Assembly (NCBI GenBank): GCA_021292105.1
Contig: CM037868.1
Location: 32,988,523-33,052,522 of the forward strand
Length of the DNA: 64,000 nucleotides
Source: Anadara kagoshimensis
Lineage: Eukaryota; Mollusca; Bivalvia; Arcoida; Arcidae
Reading direction: 5' to 3'
This document shows, in pieces, positions 56,086-64,000 of this stretch (the stretch's first letter is position 1; each line of letters starts with the position of its first letter). The translations under genes were made by a program, and so were the position numbers. Below the pieces are notes generated by a model. That model worked only from the letters and a program-made list of their open reading frames with translations. It ran no database searches and was not told where the DNA came from.

Positions 56086-57540
56086 TGGCAGCTTGCTGTC
56101 CATATCTCGGTCACTCGGTGGCTGAGATTTATATCTTGGCAGCTTGCTGTCCATATCTCGGTCACTCGGTGGCTGAGATTTATATTTTGGCAGCTTGCTG
56201 TCCATATCTCGGTCACTCAGTGGCTGAGATTTATATCTTGGCATCTAGCTATCCATATCTCGGTCACTCGGTGGCTGAGCTTTATATTTTGGCAGGTAGC
56301 TGTCCATATCTCGGTTACTCAGTGGCTGAGATTTATATTTTGGTAGCTTGCTGTCCATATCTCGGTCACTCGGAGGCTGAGCTTTATATTTTGGCAGGTA
56401 GCTGTCCATATCTCGGTCACTCGGTAGCTGAGATTTATATTTGGGAAGCTTGCTGTCCATATCTCTGTCACTCGGTAGCTGAGATTTATATTTTGACAGC
56501 TTGTTGTCCATATCTCGGTCACTCAGTGGCTGAGATTTATATCTTGGCATCTAGCTATCCATATCTCGGTCACTCGGTGGCTGAGCTTTATATTTTGGCA
56601 GGTAGCTGTCCATATCTCGGTTACTCAGTGGCTGAGATTTATATTTTGGTAGCTTGCTGTCCATATCTCGGTCACTCGGTAGCTGAGATTTATATTGTGG
56701 CAGCTTGTTGTCCATATCTCGGTCACTCAGTGGCTGAGATTTATATTTTGGTAGCTTGCTGTCCATATCTCGGTCACTCGGTGGCTGAGATTTATATTTT
56801 GGCAGCTTGCTGTCCATATCTCGGTCACTCGGTGGCTGAGATATATATCTTGGCAGCTTGCTGTCCATATCTCGGTCACCTCGTGGCTGAGATTTATATC
56901 TTGGCAGCTTGCTGTCCATATGTCGGTCACTCGGTGGCTGAGATTTATATTTCGGTAGCTTGCTGTCCATATCTCGGTCAATCGGTGGCTGAGATTTATA
57001 TTTTGTCAGTTTGCTGTCCATATCTCGGTCATTCGGTGGCTGAGATTTATATTTTTGCAGTTTGCTGTCTATATCTCGGTGGCTAAGATTTATATTTTGA
57101 CAGCTTGCTGTCCATATGTCGGTCACTCGGTGGCTGAGATTTATATTTTGGCAGCTAGCTGTCCATATCTCGGTCACTAGGTGGCTGAGATTTATATTTT
57201 GACAGCTTTCTGTCCATATCTCGGTCACTCGGTGGCTGAGATTTATATTTTGACAGCTTTCTGTCCATATCTCGGTCACTCGGTGGCTGAGATTTATATT
57301 TTGGCAGCTAGCTGTCCATATCTCGGTCACTAGGTGGCTGAGATTTATATTTTGACAGCTTTCTGTCCATATCTCGGTCACTCGGTGGCTGAGATTTATA
57401 TTTTGGCAGCTAGCTGTCCATATCTCGGTCATTCGGTAGCTGAGATTTATATCTTGGCAGCTTGCTCTGCATATCTCGGTCACTCGGTGGCTGAGATTTA
57501 TATTTTGGCAGCTTGCTGTCCATATCTCGGTCACTCGGCA
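56086..57540. repeat. 51-bp minisatellite, about 28 copies, open on both strands
   Basis: The unit is GCTTGCTGTCCATATCTCGG, TCACTCGGTGGCTGAGATTT, ATATTTTGGCA (51 bp). Because 51 is 17 codons, the plus strand is open for 333 codons (56085-57086; repeat AACCPYLGHSVAEIYIL) and the minus strand for 327 (56551-57534; repeat KLPKYKSQPPSDRDMDS). A higher-order block of about 306 bp is duplicated (from about 56240 and 56546). Both flanks are TIR-A ends, so the unit is amplified TIR-A interior sequence. It is not a protein gene on present evidence: no start context, splice sites or flanking coding sequence were found. Confidence 0.9.
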
Positions 57541-57594
57541 GCCGAACTTCGTTTCGTTAGCGCAGTGTAAAACTTTCGACAGGCCTGTACTGTA
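57541..57594 (-). mobile_element. TIR-A right end after the 51-bp array
   Basis: CGTTAGCGCAGTGTAAAACT followed by TTCGACAGGCCTGTACTGTA closes the block, making the array internal to a TIR-A element. Confidence 0.75.
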
Positions 57595-57649
57595 TATAAC
57601 CCTTTTATATACAGCGTAAAAATCCCTTAAAATAAGTAGGATGATTAAG

Positions 57650-57818
57650 GCGTTGAATTGAATGGAGTAAAAGTCCTAGTGAAGAATGTTTCATTTATAT
57701 CAAGATGTCGCCAGCTATAGACAAAAGTGCAGAAATTTTGCTTGTGCGTTGCGCCGATGGTATATACAGCAGGGGTCTTTATCGCACCACGCCTTTATTT
57801 TAAGTTTTGCAAACTCAG
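57650..57818 (-). mobile_element. SINE-1 tail fragment
   Basis: The minus-strand tail and half of the body (GCGCAACGCACAAGCAAAAT) are present. It is broken off where the next SINE begins. Confidence 0.8.
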
Positions 57819-57821
57819 CTG

Positions 57822-58137
57822 AATTGAGTTGAGTAAAAGTCCCAGTCAAGAATATTTTAGTTATAGCGAGACGTCGTCAGCTATAGGGAAAAGTGCAGAA
57901 GTTTTGCCTTGGTATATACAGCATGGTTTTTTATCGTGCCACACTTACCGTGCCACGGGATCTCTTTTATTTTAAGTTCCCAAAGAACGGTGACTTTCAT
58001 TTCTTAATGACGTGTGTTTGACGAAAGAACAGCCACTACTCACTTTCAAGTTTTGTATCAGACCAGGTCGGAGTTCGAACCCACGACCTCCCACTTTTGG
58101 ATGGAGCACTCTACCAACTGAGCTACCACAGTGGTTA
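57822..58137 (-). mobile_element. SINE-1, nearly complete
   Basis: The minus-strand head is CCACTGTGGTAGCTCAGTTG and TGGGTTCGAACTCCGACCTG, with body and tail present and moderate divergence. It abuts the fragment to its left. Confidence 0.85.
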
Positions 58138-58426
58138 AGGGTACTCAAGTTGTGCTATAACACCAAACTAAACAGATTGGCAACGATTTTGAATGCCGAA
58201 ATATATTAAATGGGAAACCATTATATATGGAACCAGAAAAAATCAATCTTGCAATCCAGCATTTATTAACGAAAAGGTTTTTACTTAGTAGGTTTTAGGA
58301 ACGCTACATATATCATGACAACATATTTTGTATTTCAATTATATTTAAACATAATATTTTATACTATAGTAACAATACAATTTGTTGATTTTTAAACCAA
58401 CAGTTTTTTTAATTTCTTTATCATGT

Positions 58427-58485
58427 CGTATAATATAATATAATATAATATAATATAATATAATATAATATAATATAATATAATT
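58427..58485. repeat. (ATAAT)n pentanucleotide microsatellite
   Basis: About 11 perfect copies. The surrounding sequence 58138-58736 has no other feature. Confidence 0.95.
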
Positions 58486-58736
58486 ACATGTTATATATTA
58501 TTGTTAACAGTAGTTGATTTGTTAAAATCATTTTTCAGAAAATTCTCGTTCTTGTCGATTTTCTTCTGTCTGTGCGCCGTTACAGCTTTAGTTCCCTTTA
58601 ATGTTGAAGAATCGCTCCATCTAAATTTAGAAGTAAAAATAAAAAACATAATTACAACTATTACGAAACTGTCGAACTTTTAACTTACGAGCTTTGAGCT
58701 TCCGAACATATTGGTTTGGTTGAATGAGATTTATAG

Positions 58737-58945
58737 TACAGACCAGTCGAAAGTTTAACACCAAGCTAACGAACTACTCATAAGAGCTGAATCTGCTGCT
58801 CACTTCGGTCCCTTGTTAGATACATTTCGAGGATTTGTGTTAGTTCCTATCTGTACCGTTACAGCGTTTCGATCGCTAGCTATCTCCAAAGTCGAGCTTC
58901 GACTCCTTTTCGTTACCTCAGTGTTAAACTTTCGACAGGTCTGTA
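58737..58945. mobile_element. TIR-A MITE, about 209 bp, reference copy
   Basis: It starts TACAGACCAGTCGAAAGTTT and ends AACTTTCGACAGGTCTGTA, with paired inner sequence (AAGCTAACGAA / TTCGTTACCTC). The interior contains GATCGCTAGCTATCTCCAAA, which is related to the unit amplified at 56086-57540. Confidence 0.85.
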
Positions 58946-58954
58946 TTGTACATC

Positions 58955-59225
58955 TAAGTCAAGCATATTTCAGTAATATTTGAGACGCCACTGTGTACTT
59001 GCGAAGTGGCAGAAATTTTCACCTTTGCAGTGTGCTCAGAGCAATGTACAGGGTTGGGTTCTTTAATGTGTCACGCCTGACGTGACGTACACGTGACATA
59101 ACTTTTTAAAGTCGATGGCGTGACGTTCATTTAAAAATTCCGAGTTCTTCGCTAAAGAATAGTCACTAATTATTTTCAAGTCTCGGTCAGACCCGGTCGG
59201 GGTGCGAACTCACGATCTCCGACAT
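58955..59225 (-). mobile_element. Old SINE-1 relic
   Basis: The minus strand carries a degraded head (TCGTGAGTTCGCACCCCGAC), then ACCGAGACTTGAAAATAATT and a body with an insertion. It lies just downstream of the receptor gene's last exon. Confidence 0.7.
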
Positions 59226-59349
59226 ACGGAAAGAATATCGCAAAAATGATAATTTTTTTTGTTTAAATAGTATTTACATGTATTCATCATTAAAACGAAT
59301 AATACAACACAAAACAAACTTTAAACTGGATTTAGGAACAAGCGCTAGC

Positions 59350-59522
59350 TTATTTAAACCCGTCTCCAGAATGATAACCCTTTTGTATAATTACCTTATT
59401 CTTGTCAATATCGGTGAGAGTATACAGGTAAGGGTTGACAGCTGCATTGATGGGCAACACAAAAATGATAACCCAGGCATATATCTCCCTAGGTGTGCTG
59501 ACTCCAGTCAGGGATAAGATGA
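59350..59522 (-). CDS. GRL101-like receptor, last exon (TM7)
   Basis: It reads ILSLTGVSTPREIYAWVIIF, then VLPINAAVNPYLYTLTDIDK, then 17 more residues to a TAA at 59350-59352. This supplies the end of TM6, the third extracellular loop and TM7 with the N-P-x-x-Y signature (NPYLY). The exon follows the acceptor ACATTTTTTTCAG. Its phase fits the donor at 61999: the last G of that exon plus TC makes a Val codon. The cytoplasmic tail is short; a weak GT (AAG|GTAATT, about 59395) could instead splice to a further exon outside the called frame. It belongs with the exon at 61999-63705. Confidence 0.8.
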
Positions 59523-60032
59523 CTGAAAAAAATGTTAAAAATTAAAAAAGTGAAAAAATGAAAAAAAGTTTAATGGACCCTTGGTATAGTGCGTCTAGTT
59601 TCATTTGGTCATTTTAATTTTCAAAAAAGGGAACGGTATGCCAAATCAGGGCCCTGGACCACAAACAAATCAAGATCGAGGTCCAGGACCAAATATTGAC
59701 CCATCCATGTAGGACGTAAACTTCTCGGACTACTTTTTATTGTAAACACGAGATCAATTGCAGAAATTATTGGATGCATCCCGTCGCAATATTTTAATAG
59801 ATTCTGAAATGTATTCCGAAAATTTATTCCAAATGTGCATATGTAACCAAATGCATTACCCGTCTCACGATAAATTAGATATATTTCTTTCACGCTCATT
59901 TACCAGGCGCACTATTTTCATGCGTATTCATATCTTATAATTCCATAGCAAAGAAGCCCGATATCTTGGAAGAAAGCGATAGCAAAGTACGCGTTTACTA
60001 TCGTGAAACACCGTACAAAAATTCAAACAGAG

Positions 60033-60345
60033 TTGGGTTGAGATGAGTAATGTTGTTTAACGTCCCCGTCAAGAATATTTCACTTACATGTATATCGAGA
60101 CATTGCCGGCTATAGGCGAAGGTGCAGAAATTTTGCCTGTGCATTGCGATGATGGCATTATATACAACGTGTCACGCTGACCTCGGTTATTTAAAGTTCG
60201 CATCCAGAAGAACCGCGACTCTCATTTTGTAATGCGAAGTTCTTGGCGAAAGATCGCTTACTATCCAGTTTTAAGTCTTGGGTCGATAGGGACTCGAACC
60301 CACGGCCTCCCACTTACGGAGCGAGCACTCTACCGACGGTTTGAT
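60033..60345 (-). mobile_element. SINE-1 copy in the receptor intron
   Basis: On the minus strand the sequence holds the head (TAGAGTGCTCGCTCCGTAAG, box B GGGTTCGAGTCCC), body and tail. The start of box A is missing. Confidence 0.85.
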
Positions 60346-60445
60346 AAATAAAGATAGATTTTACTAATACTAAGTACCTAGTGTTAATGGTAATGATACA
60401 AGCTGTCTAACCTTAAACGTAGTGGAATACTCCAATCTAATATTC

Positions 60446-60765
60446 TTAACCACTGCGGTAGCTTAGTTGGTAGAGTGCTCGCTCCGTAAGTGGGAGGTTG
60501 GGTTCGATCCCCGGCCGGGTCTGACCCAAGACTTGAAAGCGGGTAGCTATTCTTTCGCCAAGCATTACGAAATGAAAGTCACGGTTCTTTCGGATGGGAA
60601 CTTAAAATAAACGAGGTCCCGTGTCACGGTGGGCTTGGCACGCTAAAGAACCCTGCTGTATAATGCCATCACAGCACAGGCAAAATTTCTGCACCTCCGT
60701 CTATAGCTGCGACGTCTCGATATAAGTGAAATATTTTTGATTGGGACGTTAAACACCATTACTCA
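60446..60765 (+). mobile_element. SINE-1, full length, perfect 17-bp target duplication
   Basis: The head is CTGCGGTAGCTTAGTTGGTA and TTGGGTTCGATCCCCGGCCG, and the tail ends GACGTTAAACACCATTACTC. ACTCCAATCTAATATTC is repeated exactly at 60429-60445 and 60766-60782. The perfect duplication and near-consensus sequence point to a recent insertion, in the antisense direction within the receptor intron. Confidence 0.95.
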
Positions 60766-61184
60766 ACTCCAATCTAATATTCAAATTAAAGGTCAAACAG
60801 CCAGGTCAAACTCGACAATCACGTGACTGTATTGATAACACCCACATAGTCGCTTCGAGGCTAAATTGACCTTTGTTGCAGTCACACACGGTGTTTCCGG
60901 CGTGGCCTTCAAAGTCATGACACATATTGGTTACTATGAAGATTATTCATGTGAAATTTTATGACAGTCGTCAAAGTAATTACGAGATATGGTTCGGACA
61001 CAATTTTACACGGACAGACGAACTGACAGACAGGCATCTTGATTCCTATATGCCTTAGTTTGTATTTACCTGTAATTCGTATTTACAACAGCATCGAAGT
61101 GGCTACTGCAGACTGTTTATACGAATAGTTTGTTATATGAACTATTGATATTAATATTAACCCCAAAGCTAAATATTATAATAG

Positions 61185-61904
61185 TATAGCCCGTCAGCGA
61201 TATTGTGGCAGTGTTTATAAACATGAAAGAGTCTATATAATGTATAGGCAAACAACTTTGACCTGTCCGCTTGACCTTTGATTCAAATATTTATCACGGA
61301 CCAAGTTCATCAATATATAGGGAACACAGGTGTTTATGTTGTCTACATAATGTGAACACTTATCATGTACCTTGAGTACATACTATTAACAGTGAATCCT
61401 ACTATTACCCATTTATTGGATGGATCCTTCTATAATGAAAGGTCAAACAGAAAGGTCATTGTTGTTTACCTATACATGGCCTAAAATAGGGATATATAAA
61501 GGTGGAGTTGACAAATGAGCGCATAAAGGCGTGAATATACGCATACGATAATACGGTATAGGTAAACAACTATGACCTGTCCGTTTGACCTTTCATTTAA
61601 ATATTTATCATGGACCAAGTACATTCTATGTATAGGAAACACAGGTGATTATATTGTATATCATGAGATGTACTCTCTTTAAGTACACCTGTGCACTGTG
61701 TATATATTAACTTGGATATGTGTATATATATAAAGTTGGATAATAACACTGTCCATTTATTAGGTGGACCCTCCTATATGAATATTCCTAATAAAAGGTC
61801 AAACGGACAGGTCAATCTTGTTTGCCTATATAAATACCTATTGGTGTATAATAAACTGGCCCGTGTTTATAAACACTCTGCCACAATATCGCTGACGGAC
61901 TATA
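61185..61904. mobile_element. TIR-E element, 720 bp, in the receptor intron
   Basis: The left end is TATAGCCCGTCAGCGATATT followed by GTGGCAGTGTTTATAAAC. The right end is GTTTATAAACACTCTGCCAC followed by AATATCGCTGACGGACTATA. The interior has several copies, in both orientations, of AAAGGTCAAACGGACAGGTC and ACCTGTGTTTCC-type blocks. It is non-coding. Related interior sequence occurs at 22870-23440, and the start of the ends resembles the MITE at 23704. Confidence 0.85.
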
Positions 61905-61998
61905 ATAAATATGTATTTACAGTTTTTCTATTTTATTTCTTAATTAGGAAAGAAATAGTTTATGTTCATATGAACATCATGAAGTAGAACATAATTAC

Positions 61999-63705
61999 CT
62001 AAAACACCAACAGGGATCCAACACAAACAATCAGTTAGTACCACAACTGCAAGTTTCTTAGCAACGGCCATATTTCTTCCGGTCTGACTGCTCTGCACTA
62101 ACTTGCTGGACTTCCGGACCTCATCCAATATGAAATATTGACCAAAGGGTATGACTGCACAAAACAAGAAGTTGAGACCGAGAAAAAGAAATAAGGAATA
62201 TCCTAGGCCAGAATCGCGGTTCTTGGTCAGGGGAATCCCAATACATACCCCAGACTTCGTAAAGAATTCTGGGAACGAGAACATCGGTAGGAGCGCCAAT
62301 CCAATTGCAACACACCAGACGACAGCGCAGATAAACAAAGCGTGTCGTTTTGAAATTTTGATATTTCCGAAAGTAAATTTCACACAAAGGTACCTCTCTA
62401 TAGTAATGAAACAGACAAAAATCATGGAAGATTCGCTAGAAATGATGGAGAGAATTCCAGAAAACAGACACAAGTTACTCCGTTTCCATGTATAGTCGTT
62501 CCAGACATATATCCCGTCATACATTGCGTCATGGATGGCTATGATTAACATATACAACGCCATTACCATGTCGGCAATTCCGAGATTATAGATAAAAATA
62601 AAATAGGACTTTGTAAACATACTTTTATCTATTAAACCTCGGTAAATTAAAACTGACAAGTTTCCGAAAAAAGCCATCAAACCGAAAACCCAAAGGAAAA
62701 TAGCCAATACGCGATTCTCTATCAAATTGCTACAACTAGATATGTCATCTTTGAAGCCGTGCAATTTGCGTCGCTAACGCTGATTGGCTTGATGCAACAC
62801 AATGTAAAAGATTCGCAGTAAATCATTTCCAAGACATTTGTGTGGATAAAAATATTAGAGGTTAGACTAATATCGTTTCCCCTCAAATCTAATATTTTCA
62901 AATCTTAAGATTATCAAAAATCCCCATACCGAGTATATTTATGCCGTTGGAGCTCAAGTTAAGCTGATTAGTATATCCAAATCTTGAAATAATTTTCCGC
63001 TAAGAACAGGAAGTTTGGCATTCGTAAGGCTGAGGTCCCTTAGCAGAGTGAGGCCCATGAAACATTCCTCATCCAGACTACTCAGTCGATAATTTTCAAC
63101 CACCCTTATTGACTCTAACAATCCAGTTCCATTAAAAATACCCTTTGGAAGATGAGTCACGTGGGACTGCTGGAGACTAAAATGCTTAAGGTTCTGGAAC
63201 ATGCTGAGGGTTTCCGGTTGATTTAATTAAAAGAGGTGTTCCGAACAGATCAAGTTTTTCAACGTGTGACAAATCGTTCAGGAAGTTTGATATTATAAGC
63301 TGTCTAGTTTATGCAAATTATAAAGGTTATGAACTTTCAGGAATTCAATATGGCCGAAAGTATCACTTTTCATTTTAATAGCTATAGAACAATCATGTAT
63401 CAGAAGGTCCTCAAGGGAGATAATTTTGGACAAATGGTGGGATTCCCAATTTAGAAACACATTTAAATCATCATTGTATGACCTTGACCTTGACCTTGAC
63501 CTTAACGTATTGTCAGGATAACAGGACAGTTGTACAGTTGTAATGTTGCAAGTGGATTCGCAAACCGAGCAAAAATGTTCATCATGAGCCTCATAACAGT
63601 CGCTTACACCATCACAAATTTGCCCAGACCTCAGACAAATCCATGCGTTAGTCATGCCCCAACATTTCTTATAGTCTTCACATTGTTCTTCTCGTTTTGG
63701 TGAAC
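61999..63705 (-). CDS. GRL101-like LDLa-LRR-GPCR, large exon with frame disruptions
   Basis: This exon starts after TCTATTTAAG at 63706. It encodes an LDL-receptor class A module with six cysteines (CEDYKKC, WICLRSGQICDGVSDC, DEHFC). A linker follows with (Arg-Ser)4, then leucine-rich repeats (FQNLKHFSLQQSHVTHLPKG; LKILDLRGNDI), a Cys-rich cap (YCESFTLCCIKP), and TM1-TM6 of a rhodopsin-like receptor: GN in TM1, LGIADM in TM2, ERY after TM3 (about 62398-62390), W in TM4, CWIP in TM6. The donor is at 61999. The domain order matches the mollusc GRL101 and relaxin/LGR-like receptors, which are surface receptors coupling to G proteins; the ligand is unknown. The LDLa part (63705-63293) and the 7TM part (62764-61999) are open. 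Five one-base shifts lie between them, near 63295, 63221, 62960, 62905 and 62755, each beside a short A-run. They suggest a pseudogene or assembly errors. Upstream exons lie outside the window. Confidence 0.85.
63480..63507 (-). repeat. (AGGTCA)4 hexanucleotide repeat within the receptor exon
   Basis: TGACCT repeated on the plus strand encodes the Arg-Ser dipeptide run between the LDLa module and the LRRs. It stays in frame and could vary in length by two residues per repeat. Confidence 0.85.
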
Positions 63706-64000
63706 CTTAAATAGAAAATATTTAAAATTGGTAATGCTTTGTTTTAAAAAATTATTCTAAGCCCAAATTATATTATATGACCACATTGGGGCTCGCCAGT
63801 TTACCAAGTGGCATTCCATAACGTTTTTTGCGGAACAAGTATTTCCAATGGCAATGGAAACGCTTTAGTTTCAGTTTACGTTTCCCATAAAAACTAGAAC
63901 TGTCTTTTGAAAGTCAAATATTCCTGCCCTCAACATTGACTCCTTGACCTTTGCCTTATGCACATAAATTTGGTATGCAACACATCGTCTCATGTTGGCA
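63706..64000. other. Receptor upstream intron or unresolved sequence
   Basis: The start of the intron preceding the LDLa exon. No further exon could be fixed before the window ends. Confidence 0.4.

Larger units (their letters stand above)
59523..61998 (-). other. Receptor intron, 2.5 kb, packed with mobile elements
   Basis: The intron runs from GTAATTATG (minus, 61998) to TTTTTTCAG (59523). It contains two SINE-1 copies, a TIR-E element, and 59530-60030, in which no feature is seen apart from short chance frames. Confidence 0.8.

Noticed and set aside
62121-62495. Frames of 88 and 114 codons on the two strands at the receptor
   Set aside because: Shadows of the 7TM frame, which alone shows conserved receptor motifs.
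62774-62778. Splice acceptor (GTTAG) just before the 7TM frame
   Set aside because: The sequence upstream continues the receptor cap (YCESFTLCCIKP...NCTASK) directly into the 7TM region after a one-base shift, so a frameshift inside one exon explains it better than an intron.

Overview
This window is AT-rich, repeat-dominated eukaryotic DNA, most likely from a bivalve mollusc or another lophotrochozoan. That assignment is an inference. It rests on canonical GT-AG introns, an LDLa-LRR-7TM receptor of the GRL101 type that is greatly expanded in molluscs, abundant tRNA-derived SINEs with a conserved 3' tail, many short inverted-repeat elements, and large minisatellite blocks. There are no operons, no intact tRNA or rRNA genes and no CRISPR array. 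Most open reading frames are accidents of tandem repeats whose period is a multiple of three.

Only two host gene fragments can be defended. (1) A minus-strand 3'-terminal exon at 11099-11579 encodes an AID/APOBEC-like zinc-dependent cytidine deaminase domain (HAE...SPC-x6-C). It has a clear splice acceptor; its upstream exon(s) are not identified. (2) The 3' part of a minus-strand LDLa / leucine-rich-repeat / rhodopsin-like GPCR lies at 59350-63705. A large exon (LDLa, LRRs, TM1-TM6) is followed by a 2.5 kb intron full of mobile elements and a last exon with TM7 (NPYLY). The LDLa and 7TM parts are open, but the LRR block and its junction with the 7TM carry five single-base frame disruptions. 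Coding remnants of mobile elements are a Penelope-like reverse transcriptase fragment (28843-29490, minus) and a possible LINE C-terminus inside a tandem duplication (two copies near 45.2 and 48.0 kb).

Layout. 0-1.8 kb: SINEs and TIR-A element ends. 1.8-5.2 kb: 213-bp satellite with a 57-bp subunit. 5.2-16.9 kb: foldback elements, MITEs, the deaminase exon and a Helitron-like element with 145-bp repeats. 16.9-22.7 kb: 22-bp CpG-containing satellite with a dyad in each monomer. 22.7-29.8 kb: MITEs, a segmental duplication containing two 40-bp arrays, and the Penelope fragment. 30.2-36.6 kb: 80-bp satellite with higher-order structure. 36.6-43.8 kb: AT-rich DNA, microsatellites, a nested TIR-A/SINE composite and a GGCGCCC-ended element. 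43.8-49.1 kb: a 2.6 kb unit duplicated head to tail. 49-56 kb: SINEs, SINE-tail repeats and a 3.1 kb foldback element with a perfect 6-bp target duplication. 56-57.6 kb: 51-bp minisatellite. 57.6-64 kb: SINEs, MITEs and the receptor gene.

Family names used below. SINE-1: Thr-tRNA-like head plus a conserved tail containing 'CTATAGCTGGCGACGTCTCG' and ending near 'GGGACGTTAAACACCATTAC'. TIR-A: inverted ends around 'CTGTCGAAAGTTTAACAC'. TIR-B: ends 'ATTGACGTATCGCCGGCC'. TIR-C: ends 'ACAGTC..ACCTG'. TIR-D: ends 'TGTCATGTGCTGATTTT'. TIR-E: ends 'TATAGCCCGTCAGCGATATT'. One recurrent theme is that TIR-A elements have seeded several separate tandem arrays (7.5, 25, 28.3 and 56 kb). All boundaries were read by eye and may be off by several bases; family names from databases could not be checked.
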